Source: Methanocorpusculum sp.
GTDB lineage: Archaea; Halobacteriota; Methanomicrobia; Methanomicrobiales; Methanocorpusculaceae
Direction: 5' to 3'
Length of the DNA: 64,000 bases
Assembly: GCA_017399555.1 (NCBI GenBank)
Contig: JAFQBW010000035.1
Span: 1-64,000, forward strand
Within the stretch, counting starts at the first letter, position 1; each line of letters starts with the position of its first letter. Below, one piece after another: positions 44,040-53,886 of the stretch. A model generated the notes under the pieces. The model searched no databases, was not told where the DNA came from, and saw only the letters and a list, made by a program, of their open reading frames with translations. Position numbers and translations under genes: made by a program.

Positions 44040-45321
44040 TATTGATATTGACGCAATCCTCAGGAGAGGTGCATCCCTCGCAGATGAAGTCGAGGTCTAT
44101 GTTTCCCGGTATGAGGATTTATCCCTGGAACAGCGGCAGATGGCAGTATCCTCCGTCTTTGAACACGCAGGACAGAACATCTACATCCGTGTGGTAAAGG
44201 ACGGAAGAATCGGTGTCTCCGCAACGTCTGACCCGACCAGAATTGACGACTGCATGAAAGCGGCGGTCTCCTCGGCAAATCTCTCAGAGCAGATTACCGG
44301 ATGGGAAGGACTTCCGCAGAAAGCAGACATTCCGGCCGGAAAAGAACCCTTTGACGAGACGCTGGAAATCTCCGCAGATGCCGCGGCAGAGTATCTGTCC
44401 CGCATGAATGCCGGAGCAGAAAAGTATCCGGAGGCACGGGTTGTTACTGCAGGCGTTACTCTGATGAAGGGTTCCTCCGTTCTGGCAAACAGCAACGGCG
44501 TCTGGCTTGAGCGGAAGTTCTCCGACATCTCGGTGGGAATTGATGCAATCTGTGAGGGGTCGACCGGATACGACAGTGACTCAGCCCCGTTTGCCTCCCG
44601 GATTAATCCGGAAAAGGTCGGTGAACAAACGGCATTCTTTGCCTCTGCCTCCCGCAACGGAGAGATGATTGAGTCGAAGAAGTATGATGTGGTCTTCTCG
44701 GAAAATGTTGTGGACTCGCTGGTCTTTGAACTGTTTACCGATGCAGTAAACGGAAGAAATGTCCTGACCGGAAAATCCATCTATGCAAACTCCCTTGGAG
44801 AAACGGTTGCAAACCCGAAGGTCTCGCTTACTGATTCCCCGATGGAGGAGAGAGGAGATTCCTGGAGACGGTTTGATACCGAAGGAACGCCGACAAAAAC
44901 ACAGGATATCGTAAAAGACGGTGTCTTAACATCATTCCTCTATGATGCAAAGACGGCAGCACAGGCAGGAAGTAAAACCACCGGAAATGCCTTACGGGCA
45001 GGAAACGGTACAACGATTATCAGCCCGCACTGTTTAACCATCTCTGCCCCGACAGAGAATGTGCTGGAAAGACCCTGTCTGTATGTAAAAGAAGTAATCG
45101 GCGCACACACGGCAAACCCGCTGACCGGAGAGTTCTCGGTCGAGGTTGCAAACGCCTTTATTGCAGAAGGCGGCAAACTGCTTCGTCCGGTAAAGAAGGC
45201 AATGCTTGCCGGAAATGTCTTCGATATTCTGAAAGGAGATATCACCATCTCTGAATCAGCAAAAGCATTCAGCGGAGCACTTGTCCCGCAGATGAGAATC
45301 CCGAATCTTCAGGTAATCTGA
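44032..45321 (+). CDS. pmbA: PmbA/TldE, non-catalytic partner of TldD
   Basis: 429 residues with the PmbA core YVSRYEDLSLEQRQM, GRIGVSATSDPTRIDDCMKAAV, GRNVLTGKSIYANSLGE and the C-terminal GEFSVEVANAFI, lacking a HExxxH site, as expected for the TldE partner. The start ATG 44032 overlaps the tldD end and has GGAGGGGCAGG just upstream. Co-translation supports a 1:1 complex. Confidence 0.92.
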   Translation: MTDIDIDAILRRGASLADEVEVYVSRYEDLSLEQRQMAVSSVFEHAGQNIYIRVVKDGRIGVSATSDPTRIDDCMKAAVSSANLSEQITGWEGLPQKADIPAGKEPFDETLEISADAAAEYLSRMNAGAEKYPEARVVTAGVTLMKGSSVLANSNGVWLERKFSDISVGIDAICEGSTGYDSDSAPFASRINPEKVGEQTAFFASASRNGEMIESKKYDVVFSENVVDSLVFELFTDAVNGRNVLTGKSIYANSLGETVANPKVSLTDSPMEERGDSWRRFDTEGTPTKTQDIVKDGVLTSFLYDAKTAAQAGSKTTGNALRAGNGTTIISPHCLTISAPTENVLERPCLYVKEVIGAHTANPLTGEFSVEVANAFIAEGGKLLRPVKKAMLAGNVFDILKGDITISESAKAFSGALVPQMRIPNLQVI

Positions 45322-45331
45322 AGATTTCAAA

Positions 45332-45346
45332 CTTTTTTCAAAAAAG
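45332..45346. terminator. Bidirectional terminator
   Basis: CTTTTTTCAAAAAAG, a perfect palindrome of T6 and A6 around C, lies between the convergent pmbA and SAMP-like genes. Confidence 0.6.
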
Positions 45347-45364
45347 ATATTGAAGAGGTCTCTG

Positions 45365-45643
45365 TTAGCCGCCGGATACCGGAGGATAGAGAACAATTTC
45401 GTCTCCGTCTTCCAGAGGCAGTTCTGCTGCATCTTCTGCGTCAATCCGCTCACGGTTGTACATGAGGACAACATGTCCTTTCAGTTCCCCGTTTTCGAAG
45501 AGTTCAGCCTCCGCAGACGGAACGGTTTTTGCAAACTGCATCAGGGCATCAGCAGCCGTACTTCCGGCAGGGACGTCCAGCGGCGTTTCCGCACCGAAGA
45601 GTTCGCGGAATTTTGCAAACGCGCGAATCGTGACAACAGTCAT
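45365..45643 (-). CDS. MoaD/ThiS-like small sulfur carrier (SAMP-like)
   Basis: 92 residues with a ubiquitin-like fold pattern (VTIRAFAKFRELFGAE, LYNR-type strand, EDGDEIVLYPPVSGG) and the terminal Gly-Gly that is thiocarboxylated or linked to targets. It may serve molybdopterin synthesis, tRNA thiolation or protein modification (sampylation). No E1 gene is adjacent. It starts 2 bp after the stop of the FKBP gene, so they share a transcript. Confidence 0.88.
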   Translation of the reverse strand: MTVVTIRAFAKFRELFGAETPLDVPAGSTAADALMQFAKTVPSAEAELFENGELKGHVVLMYNRERIDAEDAAELPLEDGDEIVLYPPVSGG

Positions 45644-45645
45644 AG

Positions 45646-46074
45646 TTATGCAACGATTTCTGCAATCGTAATCGTGAACACCAGGTCTTTTCCGGCAAGT
45701 TCGTGGTTTGCATCGATTCTGACGATTTCCTCGTCAATCTTGGTGATGGTGACCGGAATCTGCATTCCGTCGCCTAACTGAATCATCAGCTTGTCGCCGA
45801 CTTCTGCAACAAAGTCTGCACCAAACTCTTTGCGGGGGATGTCAACGGTCATATCTTCAGTTCTCGGACCGTATGCTTCTTCTGCCGGGATAGTGACCGT
45901 CTTTGTCTCGCCGACTTCCATATCAAGAACAGCTGCATCGAATCCCGGAACAACCATGCCGGAGCCGACTTTGAATTCAAGCGGGGCTTTTCCTTCGGAG
46001 GAGTCGAACTGCGTTCCGTCAGTCAGTTTTCCGGTATAGTGAACGCGAATGGTATCGCCTTTTTTCACAGACAT
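45646..46074 (-). CDS. FKBP-type peptidyl-prolyl isomerase (SlyD-like, short)
   Basis: 142 residues: MSVKKGDTIRVHYTGKLTDG, VGSGMVVPGFDAAVLDMEVGE, an IF insertion, and HELAGKDLVFTITI. It is a cytoplasmic prolyl isomerase/chaperone of the SlyD type. It is the middle of three minus-strand genes and is followed by the SAMP-like gene. Its upstream neighbour is an exported paralogue. Confidence 0.92.
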   Translation of the reverse strand: MSVKKGDTIRVHYTGKLTDGTQFDSSEGKAPLEFKVGSGMVVPGFDAAVLDMEVGETKTVTIPAEEAYGPRTEDMTVDIPRKEFGADFVAEVGDKLMIQLGDGMQIPVTITKIDEEIVRIDANHELAGKDLVFTITIAEIVA

Positions 46075-46113
46075 GATTATGATGTGTGCTGTTGGAAGAT
46101 AAGTTCCTTTGCG

Positions 46114-46629
46114 TCAGGCAATTGAATCAAGGGTTATGGTAAACGTCAGATACTCGCCGGCAAGGTCAGAACCGGTCAGCGCATAAAAGACGGTGTCACC
46201 TTCAACAGAAAGAATCTTGATGTAGGCAAGCTGATATCCCGTGCCGGTGTTTACGGTAACGCGGAAGGAATCACCTTCTGACACACTCTGACCAACCTTT
46301 GCTTCCAGCTCTGCTGCAGGCATCTCCTGAATCATGTCATCAGTGATTTCCCCGTATGCTTCTGCCGGAGAGAGGGTTACGGTTTTTGTTTCCCCGACCG
46401 CCATGCCATTTACGGCTTTGTCAAAGCCGGAAATCATCTGCCCGCTGCCGACGACAAATTCAAGCGGTGTTTTTCCGACATTGGATTCCCGAACTGTTCC
46501 ATCTTCCAGCGTGAGCGTGTAATAGACAGAGACGGTGTCTCCTGCTTCTGCTGTGTCAGCAGAGATACAGCCGGCAGTGAGGATTACTGCCGCCAGAAGG
46601 AAAACTGCTCCAAGGCATTTTCGTATCAT
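46114..46629 (-). CDS. Exported lipoprotein FKBP-type isomerase
   Basis: 171 residues with a signal sequence ending in a lipobox-like LTAGC (Cys21), then the FKBP pattern AGDTVSVYYTLTLEDGTVRES, VGSGQMISGFDKAVNGMAVGE and DLAGEYLTFTITL. It is therefore a membrane-tethered extracellular folding factor, paralogous to the neighbouring cytoplasmic one. A duplication with re-targeting is likely. Confidence 0.88.
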   Translation of the reverse strand: MIRKCLGAVFLLAAVILTAGCISADTAEAGDTVSVYYTLTLEDGTVRESNVGKTPLEFVVGSGQMISGFDKAVNGMAVGETKTVTLSPAEAYGEITDDMIQEMPAAELEAKVGQSVSEGDSFRVTVNTGTGYQLAYIKILSVEGDTVFYALTGSDLAGEYLTFTITLDSIA

Positions 46630-46664
46630 ACCTCATGTATTGGGCGTTGCAGAAGATAAGGGTT

Positions 46665-46893
46665 CAGCCAATGAGATAACCCAATATTGACCACCCGTAT
46701 GCCCGTGACGCCTGGATGGGCATGATGCGGATAAATCCGCAGCAGCCCAACAACTCAGCCAATGAGATAACCCAATATTGACCACCCGTATGCCCGTGAC
46801 GCCTGGATGGGCATGATGCGGATAAATCCGCAGCAGCCCAATAACTCAGCCAATGAGATAACCCTATATTCCTCAACAGCGAATATAGAATAC
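46665..46893 (+). repeat. Tandem 91-bp repeats with two E elements upstream of ilvE
   Basis: CAGCCAATGAGATAACCC occurs at 46665, 46756 and 46847. Between the copies lie E elements (cores 46694-46749 and 46785-46840) identical except near the right end. They fold as ATGCCC/GGGCAT or, alternatively, TGGGC/GCCCA enclosing TGCGGAT-AA-ATCCGCA. The third copy continues as the real ilvE promoter, with TATA-like CCCTATATT. Confidence 0.9.
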
Positions 46894-47754
46894 ATGTTAG
46901 TTTACGTCAACGGAAATTTTGTACCGGAAGATGAGGCAACCGTGTCGGTTTTCGACCACGGCTTCCTGTACGGTGACGGTGTTTTCGAGGGAATCCGCGC
47001 ATACAATGGAAAAGTCTTCAGACTCAAAGAGCACGTGGACCGCCTCTTTGACTCTGCAAAGGCAATCGACTTAGAGCCGGGAATCACCCGTGATGAGATG
47101 GCAGAGATTATCAAGGAGACCTTAAGAAAGAACAACCTCCAGAACGCATACATCCGCCCAATCATCTCCCGCGGTAAGGGAACCATGGGACTTGACCCGA
47201 GAAAGTGCGAGAAGCCGAGCATCATCTGTGCCGCATCCGAGTGGGGCGCAATGTACGGTGACCTCTACGACACCGGAATGACCGCAGTTACTGTTTGTGT
47301 CAGAAGAAACACCCCGGACTCCCTCCCTCCGAACATCAAATCCCTCAACTACTTAAACAACATCTTAGGAAAGATTGAGGCAAACTACAAGGGCGGAGAC
47401 GAAGCAATCTTCCTCGACAGAACCGGAAAACTCGCAGAAGGTTCCGGCGACAACATCTACTTAATCAAAGACGGAGTCCTCTACACCCCGCCGACCATCA
47501 ACAACCTCAAGGGAATTACCCGCCTGGTTCTCTTAGGCCTTGCAGAAAAGCTCGGCATCAAAGTCGAAATCTGCGAACTTGGTCTCTTCGACCTCTACAC
47601 TGCAGACGAAGTTATCGTCTCAGGAACTGCAGCAGAACTCTGTGCAATCGTCAAAATTGACGGCAGAGCAATCGGCACCGGTGTCCCGGGTCCGGTCTAC
47701 AAGAAGCTCCTTGCAGACTTCCAGGAAGAGACCAAAATCGGCGACGCTTACTAA
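46894..47754 (+). CDS. ilvE: Branched-chain amino acid aminotransferase
   Basis: 286 residues of class IV PLP aminotransferase: [37 protein letters not shown], the PLP lysine in [11 protein letters not shown], and [13 protein letters not shown], then GITR and SGTAAEL. It transfers amino groups to the 2-oxo acids of Leu, Ile and Val. ATG 46894 is used. Earlier in-frame codons lie in the repeats. The promoter is duplicated upstream (see repeat). Confidence 0.94.
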   Translation: MLVYVNGNFVPEDEATVSVFDHGFLYGDGVFEGIRAYNGKVFRLKEHVDRLFDSAKAIDLEPGITRDEMAEIIKETLRKNNLQNAYIRPIISRGKGTMGLDPRKCEKPSIICAASEWGAMYGDLYDTGMTAVTVCVRRNTPDSLPPNIKSLNYLNNILGKIEANYKGGDEAIFLDRTGKLAEGSGDNIYLIKDGVLYTPPTINNLKGITRLVLLGLAEKLGIKVEICELGLFDLYTADEVIVSGTAAELCAIVKIDGRAIGTGVPGPVYKKLLADFQEETKIGDAY

Positions 47755-47774
47755 AAGCGGCTGATTTCAATATT

Positions 47775-47785
47775 CTTTTTTTTTT
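47775..47785 (+). terminator. T-run terminator of ilvE
   Basis: Eleven T residues begin about 20 bp after the stop codon. Confidence 0.6.
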
Positions 47786-47804
47786 AATACAGAACATAGG
47801 AAAA

Positions 47805-48036
47805 GCAATGCGATAGCATTGCGTAACAGAAAACGAGCGATTAGCGAAGTTTTCGACACGATTTTGTCTTTATTTATCTCTTCAATTCGCGTAGATTCGC
47901 GTGTTTGTACTTACAACCCGCAGCTATGAGGAAAGAACACGCGAATTTACACGAATAGAAATATTAGAATTAGATAATGTACTATCGAAAACTTCGCTAA
48001 TCGCTCGTTTTCTGTTACGCTGTACTATCGTACAGC
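47805..48036. repeat. MITE-like palindromic element with compensating end hairpins
   Basis: A 34-bp perfect inverted repeat (47823-47856 with 47985-48018) is capped at each outer end by its own hairpin: GCAATGC-GATA-GCATTGC (47805-47822) on the left and, on the opposite strand, GCTGTAC-GATA-GTACAGC (48019-48036) on the right. Stem sequences differ but the GATA loop and pairing are kept. An inner inverted repeat ATTCGCGT.. / ..ACACGAAT (47885-47903 with 47938-47957) is nested inside. No ORF is present. Confidence 0.88.
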
Positions 48037-48075
48037 TTTACGCAAATCAAAAAACAGCAGAAAGATACTAAAAGA

Positions 48076-48152
48076 GAGGCCCGGGTTGGGACTCTACATA
48101 ATAGAGCCCCCTGAGGTTCCAAGCCAACTCTGCGAAATACACCTTAGTGTAT
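48076..48152 (-). other. Structured region downstream of atpD
   Basis: A hairpin AAATACAC/GTGTATTT with a 4-base loop (48134-48153) directly follows the atpD stop. Further on, GGGaCTCTA-CATAA-TAGAGcCCC pairs within an outer GGgTTGG/CCAAgCC stem (48083-48130). This looks like a 3' UTR terminator structure or small RNA. Confidence 0.4.
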
Positions 48153-48800
48153 TTATGCAGTCTCTGCTGCTTCCTTTGCAGCAGACTTGCCCTTCGTTCT
48201 CTTCAGACGGGTGAGTTCTTCTCTCTCCATCTCATCTAAACGCATCTTAATAAAGTTGCGTGCCTCAACCTGCTCCGGAATAACTTTGAACTCCAGGGCA
48301 TTCACACGGCGCTTGGTTCCTTCAATCTCATCTAAGAGACGCTTCATCGTCGTTTCCAGTTCAGCGGAGAGAATAATACACTCCACTAAATCCTCGAATG
48401 CTTCTGCAGCCTCATCGATTGCGGCAGACGTTCCAATAACACCATAACCGCGCTCGTTTAAGGACTTCTTCACACTCTTCGACTCAATCTTCGGAACAAC
48501 CACTCCCATAATGTTCTTGCTCTTTAAGTCAATCTCCGGGTTCTCGGATGCAGCCATAGCTGCAGCCTTGACACCGATAGTACCCTCGACAGTTTCTGCA
48601 ATTGCAATCATTTCCTGTGCACGGGCATACTTCTCAGCAAGCTCATTCTTGAGATCCTTAGCTTCCGCTAATACCTTGAAGAACTCAAGGATCAGTCCGT
48701 CGCGCTTCATTTTCAGAAGCTTATATCCTCGCTCGGACAGCTTAATACGCTTTTTCAGCGCGATAAGTTCAGAACGGGTCGGCTTCACATTAAGCGCCAT
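48153..48800 (-). CDS. atpD: A1Ao ATP synthase subunit D (central stalk)
   Basis: 215 residues, largely helical, beginning MALNVKPTRSELIALKKRIKLSERGYKLLKMKRDGL, the conserved start of A/V-type subunit D, and ending in a basic helix. It forms the rotor shaft together with F. It is the last gene of the operon. A stem-loop follows its stop codon. Confidence 0.95.
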   Translation of the reverse strand: MALNVKPTRSELIALKKRIKLSERGYKLLKMKRDGLILEFFKVLAEAKDLKNELAEKYARAQEMIAIAETVEGTIGVKAAAMAASENPEIDLKSKNIMGVVVPKIESKSVKKSLNERGYGVIGTSAAIDEAAEAFEDLVECIILSAELETTMKRLLDEIEGTKRRVNALEFKVIPEQVEARNFIKMRLDEMEREELTRLKRTKGKSAAKEAAETA

Positions 48801-48806
48801 AGACGA

Positions 48807-50183
48807 TCACTTCCGGTATTTCGGGTGGTAGGCCTTAATCAGGTCACGGTCGATACGCTTCTCAAGTTCAGATTCCGGCAGTGCCTGGAACATGTCCCAG
48901 CCTAAGTCAAGAGTCTGGGCAATGGATCTGTCCTCGTCTGCGCCCTGACGGACGAAGCGGTTCTCGAACGTGTCTGCGAACTCTAAGAACTTCTGGTCAC
49001 GCTCAGAGAGTGCATCCTTACCGACGATGGCCACAAGACCACGGAGATCGACACCTTCTGCGTAACCGGAGTAGAGCATATCGGAGACCTTCTTGTGGTC
49101 GTCACGGGTTAAGCCCTTACCGATACCAAGGTTCATCAGACGGGATAAGGACGGAAGAACGTTGATTGGCGGGTAGATACCCTTACGGTGAAGTTCTGGG
49201 GAAATAACGATCTGACCCTCAGTAATGTAACCGGTTAAGTCCGGAATCGGGTGAGTAATATCGTCTCCCGGCATGGTTAAGATTGGAATCTGGGTAACAG
49301 ATCCTTTCAGACCCTTAATGACACCTGCACGCTCGTAGATTTCTGCAAGGTCAGTGTACATGTAACCTGGGTAACCGCGACGTCCCGGAACCTCTTCACG
49401 TGCTGCACCAATCTGTCTGAGTGCTTCACAGTAGTTGGTCATATCGGTTAAGATAACCAGAACGTGGTATCCAAGCTCATATGCAAGGTACTCTGCAGTG
49501 GTCAGTGCGAGACGCGGAGTAACGGTACGCTCGACAGCCGGGTCATCTGCTAAGTTCAGGAACACGACTGCACGCTCAAGTGCACCGGTTCTCTCGAAGT
49601 CAGCCATGTAGGAGTTTGCTTCTTCACGGGTGATACCCATAGCTGCGAAGACTACTGCGAACTCTTCAGTGGATCCCGGAACCTTTGCCTGTCTTGCGAT
49701 CTGCAGTGCAATATCGTTGTGCGGCAGACCTGCAGAGGAGAAGATCGGAAGCTTCTGACCACGAACGAGGGTGTTAGTTCCGTCGATGGTGGAGATACCG
49801 GTCTGGATGAAATCAGACGGGGAACCGCGTGCATACGGGTTAATTGCTGCACCGTTAATCTCGAGGCGCTTCTCCGGAACGATTTCCGGTCCGCCGTCGA
49901 TTGGCTTTCCTCCGCCGGATAAGATACGTCCAAGCATAGACTTGGAAACCGGCATCTTGAAGGTCTCACCAAGGAATCTGACACCAGTGTCACGTCCAAG
50001 TCCGGTGGTGGACTCGAAACACTGAACAACGACGAGGTCCTCGGAAGTATCAAGAACCTTACCGCGCTTCATGGTGCCGTCCGGAAGAACAAGAGAGACC
50101 TGTTCTTCGTAGCTGACCGGCTCAGTCTTTTCTACAAAGACAAGCGGACCTGCAATTTTACAGACTGTCTTATATTCTTTCAT
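48807..50183 (-). CDS. atpB: A1Ao ATP synthase subunit B (non-catalytic)
   Basis: 458 residues with the regulatory-nucleotide fold: [39 protein letters not shown] in place of a Walker A loop, then [18 protein letters not shown] and the late [17 protein letters not shown]. It alternates with subunit A in the A3B3 head. Spacing is 6 bp to atpD and 2 bp from atpA. Confidence 0.97.
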   Translation of the reverse strand: MKEYKTVCKIAGPLVFVEKTEPVSYEEQVSLVLPDGTMKRGKVLDTSEDLVVVQCFESTTGLGRDTGVRFLGETFKMPVSKSMLGRILSGGGKPIDGGPEIVPEKRLEINGAAINPYARGSPSDFIQTGISTIDGTNTLVRGQKLPIFSSAGLPHNDIALQIARQAKVPGSTEEFAVVFAAMGITREEANSYMADFERTGALERAVVFLNLADDPAVERTVTPRLALTTAEYLAYELGYHVLVILTDMTNYCEALRQIGAAREEVPGRRGYPGYMYTDLAEIYERAGVIKGLKGSVTQIPILTMPGDDITHPIPDLTGYITEGQIVISPELHRKGIYPPINVLPSLSRLMNLGIGKGLTRDDHKKVSDMLYSGYAEGVDLRGLVAIVGKDALSERDQKFLEFADTFENRFVRQGADEDRSIAQTLDLGWDMFQALPESELEKRIDRDLIKAYHPKYRK

Positions 50184-50185
50184 AT

Positions 50186-51931
50186 TTAGGCCCTCAGTGC
50201 TTTGAATTCTTTGTCCATGTCAGCGTAGATCTTGTCTAAGACCGGCTTGTAGTCCTTAGTGAACTTAATCTGCGGCATCTCGTTCTTTGCCTGGACGGCT
50301 AAGATCTGTGCCGGAGAGACACCTGCAGCCTGTGCAGCGTATGCAAGGTCTGCGTAGGTCTTAATCATCTTGAACATGTCAAGCTGCTTGTCTAAGTCAC
50401 AGTAAGTGTCAACCGGGTCGAAACCGTTCTGCTGTAAGAACAGTTCGCGGATCATACGGGCGACTTCGATAGTAATCTGTTCGTTTTCCGGAAGTGCATC
50501 GGAACCGACGAGCTGAACGATTTCCTGCAGTTCTGCTTCCTTCTGGAGAACTTCCATGAACCATGCACGAAGCGGGTTCCACTCTGGGGAAACCTTCTCG
50601 TCATAGTAGTCAGCAAGCTGAGCCATGTACAGAGAGTAGGACTGCAGCCAGTTGATTGCCGGGAAGTGACGCTTACGGGATAAGCTTGCATCAAGTGCCC
50701 AGAAGACCTTGACGATACGCAGAGTGTTCTGCGTAACCGGCTCAGAGAAGTCACCACCAGCCGGGGAAACTGCACCGATAACGGAGACGGAGCCAGTTCC
50801 GCCGGAGAGCGGCTCGACTAAACCTGCACGCTCGTAGAACTCGGAAAGTCTGGAGGACAGGTATGCCGGATAACCTTCTTCTCCCGGCATCTCTTCGAGA
50901 CGGGAACAGATTTCACGCATTGCTTCTGCCCAGCGGGAGGTGGAGTCTGCCATTAATGCGACATCGTATCCCATGTCACGGAAGTACTCTGCAATGGTAA
51001 TACCAGTGTAAACAGATGCTTCACGTGCTGCGACAGGCATGTTGGAAGTGTTTGCGATAAGGGTGGTTCTCTCCATAAGAGAGTTTCCGGTCTTCGGGTC
51101 GACGAGCTCCGGGAATTCAGTCAGAACTTCGGTCATCTCGTTTCCGCGTTCACCGCATCCGATGTAGACAACGATATCTGCATCAGACCACTTTGCAAGC
51201 TGCTGCTGGGTAACAGTCTTACCGGATCCGAATGGTCCCGGAATTGCTGCTGCTCCGCCCTTTGCAATCGGGAAGAGACCGTCTAAGATTCTCTGACCGG
51301 TGAGCAGCGGGATGCTCGGGGAGTGCTTCTCGACGTACGGACGCGGGACACGAACCGGCCAGCGCTGGATCATCGGGAACTTCTCGTCAGAGTCAAGCTC
51401 AATGACGATTTCATCGACAGTGAAGGAACCTGCTTCAATCTTGGTAACCTTTCCACCCTTTGCGGTTGGCGGAACCATGATCTTGTGCAGAATGGAGCGG
51501 GTTTCCTGAACAGTTCCGAAAACCTGTCCCGGCTTTACTTCATCGCCGACTTTTACGACCGGGACAAAGTCCCACTTCTTCTCGTGGTCGAGACCTGGTG
51601 CGGAAACACCACGGGAAATGAAGTTACCCATCTTCTGGATAAGGACTTCCAGCGGACGCTGGATACCGTCGTAGATACTGGTTAACAGTCCCGGACCAAG
51701 CTCAACTGCGAGCGAAAGTCCGGTATTTGTGACAGGCTCTCCCGGACGAATGCCGGAGGTTGACTCATAAACCTGAATGATGATATCCTCACCATCGATT
51801 TTGATAACCTCACCCATCAGCTGCTCATTACCGACTCTGACGACATCGTACATGTGTGCGTCAAAGTCAACTGCAGTGACCACAGGTCCTGCAATGCGTT
51901 TGAGAATACCTGGTTTGTTACTTACTTCCAC
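50186..51931 (-). CDS. atpA: A1Ao ATP synthase subunit A (catalytic)
   Basis: 581 residues with Walker A GPFGSGKT, the catalytic-subunit block [13 protein letters not shown] and [30 protein letters not shown], plus the 'non-homologous region' typical of A/V-type A subunits in the N-terminal third. It hydrolyses or makes ATP. No intein is present. The start ATG overlaps atpF by 10 bp. Confidence 0.97.
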   Translation of the reverse strand: MEVSNKPGILKRIAGPVVTAVDFDAHMYDVVRVGNEQLMGEVIKIDGEDIIIQVYESTSGIRPGEPVTNTGLSLAVELGPGLLTSIYDGIQRPLEVLIQKMGNFISRGVSAPGLDHEKKWDFVPVVKVGDEVKPGQVFGTVQETRSILHKIMVPPTAKGGKVTKIEAGSFTVDEIVIELDSDEKFPMIQRWPVRVPRPYVEKHSPSIPLLTGQRILDGLFPIAKGGAAAIPGPFGSGKTVTQQQLAKWSDADIVVYIGCGERGNEMTEVLTEFPELVDPKTGNSLMERTTLIANTSNMPVAAREASVYTGITIAEYFRDMGYDVALMADSTSRWAEAMREICSRLEEMPGEEGYPAYLSSRLSEFYERAGLVEPLSGGTGSVSVIGAVSPAGGDFSEPVTQNTLRIVKVFWALDASLSRKRHFPAINWLQSYSLYMAQLADYYDEKVSPEWNPLRAWFMEVLQKEAELQEIVQLVGSDALPENEQITIEVARMIRELFLQQNGFDPVDTYCDLDKQLDMFKMIKTYADLAYAAQAAGVSPAQILAVQAKNEMPQIKFTKDYKPVLDKIYADMDKEFKALRA

Positions 51932-52224
51932 AGATCAACACCCACCGAACGTTTAATACGCTCTCTCAGGGAGAGACCAGCCTCCTGACCGCCAAGGGTG
52001 ACAATTGTCGGGCGGACGGAGTTTTCAATGATTACCTGCAGACGACGCGGAAGCGTGTCAAGGTCTGCGTTCTGGAGCACGAGAATGCCGACGTTTTCGT
52101 CCTCAATCACTTTCGTGATAGTCTCGGCGAGTTTTTCCGGAGTTTCAGCAGAGTAGGTCTTCTGAACACCAGCAAGCTGGAATCCGACAACGAACTCCTT
52201 CTTTCCAATTACTGCAATCTCCAT
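51922..52224 (-). CDS. atpF: A1Ao ATP synthase subunit F
   Basis: 100 residues with [19 protein letters not shown], then [16 protein letters not shown], the compact Rossmann-like fold of subunit F that binds D in the rotor. Overlaps with atpA and 1-bp spacing from atpC show it belongs to the operon. Confidence 0.93.
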   Translation of the reverse strand: MEIAVIGKKEFVVGFQLAGVQKTYSAETPEKLAETITKVIEDENVGILVLQNADLDTLPRRLQVIIENSVRPTIVTLGGQEAGLSLRERIKRSVGVDLWK

Positions 52225-52225
52225 C

Positions 52226-53284
52226 TTACATCACCAGATACTTTTCGAGGATTTCTGCGCTGAGTCCGGACTCTTTACCGCGGGCAAGAGCACGGAGGTT
52301 GGCAACCTCATATCTCTTCCGTTCAAGGTACACGAGAAGCGGGGAGATAGAGAACGGATTGCGTTTGGACATCTTATCCATCTGACCAAGCTGGGCAGAG
52401 GTTAAGGTGCTCTCAACTGCGTAAACCGGCTTCTTCTCACGAAGCTCTTCAAGTGCCTCTGCAAGAACGGCGACTTTGACTTTCTTCTTTAAGGAATCGA
52501 CAACTTCGTCAAGGCTCTCGACAGTGGTTAAACGCTCGAGTTCCTCAGGCTTGAATGCACCGCCCTCAATCCAGAGTGCAAGCGTGTCAGCGTCTTTTGC
52601 AACCTGTGCACGAACTCTGAAGAGGTTAGTGATGTTCTTGATGTCGATTTCGAACATGACGTACTTTAAGAACGGTAAACCGCCCTTCATTCCGCCGCGA
52701 GCTGCCTTAATCAGCGTCGCATAGTAATACTTGTACAACTCGTTCTCGATATCGCCGAAAGAACGGGATTCGAGAGCTGCCTGGAGTCCTTCGCTTAAGA
52801 TATCAGCGATTGCTTTAATCGGCAGGGTTTCAACAACTCTGTCAATAGAAGACTCGGCAATCATACGGTCTAAGGCTGCTGCGTCAAGGGCACCAGCCGG
52901 TACAAGGACAGCCTTAATCTTTCCCTCAGAAAGACCAAGCTGCTTACCTCGAAGGATAGTCAGAATGTTTTGAATATCCCACTTGTGAAGGTAATCTCGG
53001 GTAAATCCTTTCATCTCTCCCGGAGCCAGTGCGATAATCTTCTGGTACTCCTTTGCCAGATTCCAGGATACGGCGTTTTCAATGAGGTCAACTCCACTAA
53101 AGGAAGCTGCAAGTTCATCGATTTCGCGTTTGTACTCCATCTCTTCCACGAGTCTGGTTAACTCTGGAAGGCCCATGTTTAACATGCGAAGATATTCCTC
53201 TCTTGGAATAAGCTTCGACTTCCGTACTCTCATACGGGTGGAAACATAGATATATGGGGCTGAACCGCTCGATACCTCTGTCAT
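52226..53284 (-). CDS. atpC: A1Ao ATP synthase subunit C (V-type d-like)
   Basis: 352 residues, nearly all helical, with [23 protein letters not shown] at the start and [14 protein letters not shown] near the end, the signature of the funnel-shaped subunit that links rotor stalk and c-ring. Length is normal for methanogen AtpC. Confidence 0.92.
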   Translation of the reverse strand: MTEVSSGSAPYIYVSTRMRVRKSKLIPREEYLRMLNMGLPELTRLVEEMEYKREIDELAASFSGVDLIENAVSWNLAKEYQKIIALAPGEMKGFTRDYLHKWDIQNILTILRGKQLGLSEGKIKAVLVPAGALDAAALDRMIAESSIDRVVETLPIKAIADILSEGLQAALESRSFGDIENELYKYYYATLIKAARGGMKGGLPFLKYVMFEIDIKNITNLFRVRAQVAKDADTLALWIEGGAFKPEELERLTTVESLDEVVDSLKKKVKVAVLAEALEELREKKPVYAVESTLTSAQLGQMDKMSKRNPFSISPLLVYLERKRYEVANLRALARGKESGLSAEILEKYLVM

Positions 53285-53292
53285 TTTTTACC

Positions 53293-53871
53293 TCATCCAA
53301 ACAAGATTTCTGATGCATCCTTCAGACTTGCTTCCCATACTTCGCCCATGAAGGTCTGGTATGAGTAGTCAAGAGTGAGCTGACCATCAGTGCTTTTCAC
53401 CACGACACCACCAGTAATCTCGGTGATGCCTCCAAACGTAAATCCGGAAAGGGTCTTCAGCTCGGAAATTGCTGCCTTTGCTGCTGCTTCGTCGCGCTCG
53501 CCGGTGTAAACAACTCCTTCCGGAATCTGCTTTGCAGCTTCCTTTAAGAGTTCGCGTACAGCCTTTGCGTGGACTTCAGCCGGGAGATTGGCAATCTCGT
53601 CTGCTGCGGCGGCATAGACTTTGTCAAGAAGCTCTTTTTGTGCGTTTAAGAGATCACGCTTGACAACGAGGTTGGCGCTTGCGACTTCGCGGATAACAAC
53701 ACGCTCAGCCTGGACTTCAGCGTCCTTCTCTGCTGCAAGTTTGATTTCCTCTGCACGGAGGTTTGCTTCACTGACGATAGCCTGGACCTGTGCGTCAGCT
53801 TCCGCTTTGATTGCGGCTGCCTTTGCATCGCCTTTCGCTTTGATTTCGTCAACTACTACCTCAAGTCCCAT
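53293..53871 (-). CDS. atpE: A1Ao ATP synthase subunit E (peripheral stalk)
   Basis: 192 residues: an N-terminal charged helix (about 1-100, Ala/Glu/Lys rich, coiled-coil forming) and a C-terminal globular part with GGVVVKSTDGQLTLDYSYQTFM. Pairs with subunit H in the peripheral stalks. Confidence 0.92.
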   Translation of the reverse strand: MGLEVVVDEIKAKGDAKAAAIKAEADAQVQAIVSEANLRAEEIKLAAEKDAEVQAERVVIREVASANLVVKRDLLNAQKELLDKVYAAAADEIANLPAEVHAKAVRELLKEAAKQIPEGVVYTGERDEAAAKAAISELKTLSGFTFGGITEITGGVVVKSTDGQLTLDYSYQTFMGEVWEASLKDASEILFG

Positions 53872-53886
53872 GTAAGCGGCCTCCGC

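Noticed and set aside
46807-46893. N-terminal extension of IlvE
   Set aside because: The codons lie in the tandem repeat, while the enzyme's conserved start is [15 protein letters not shown] at 46894.
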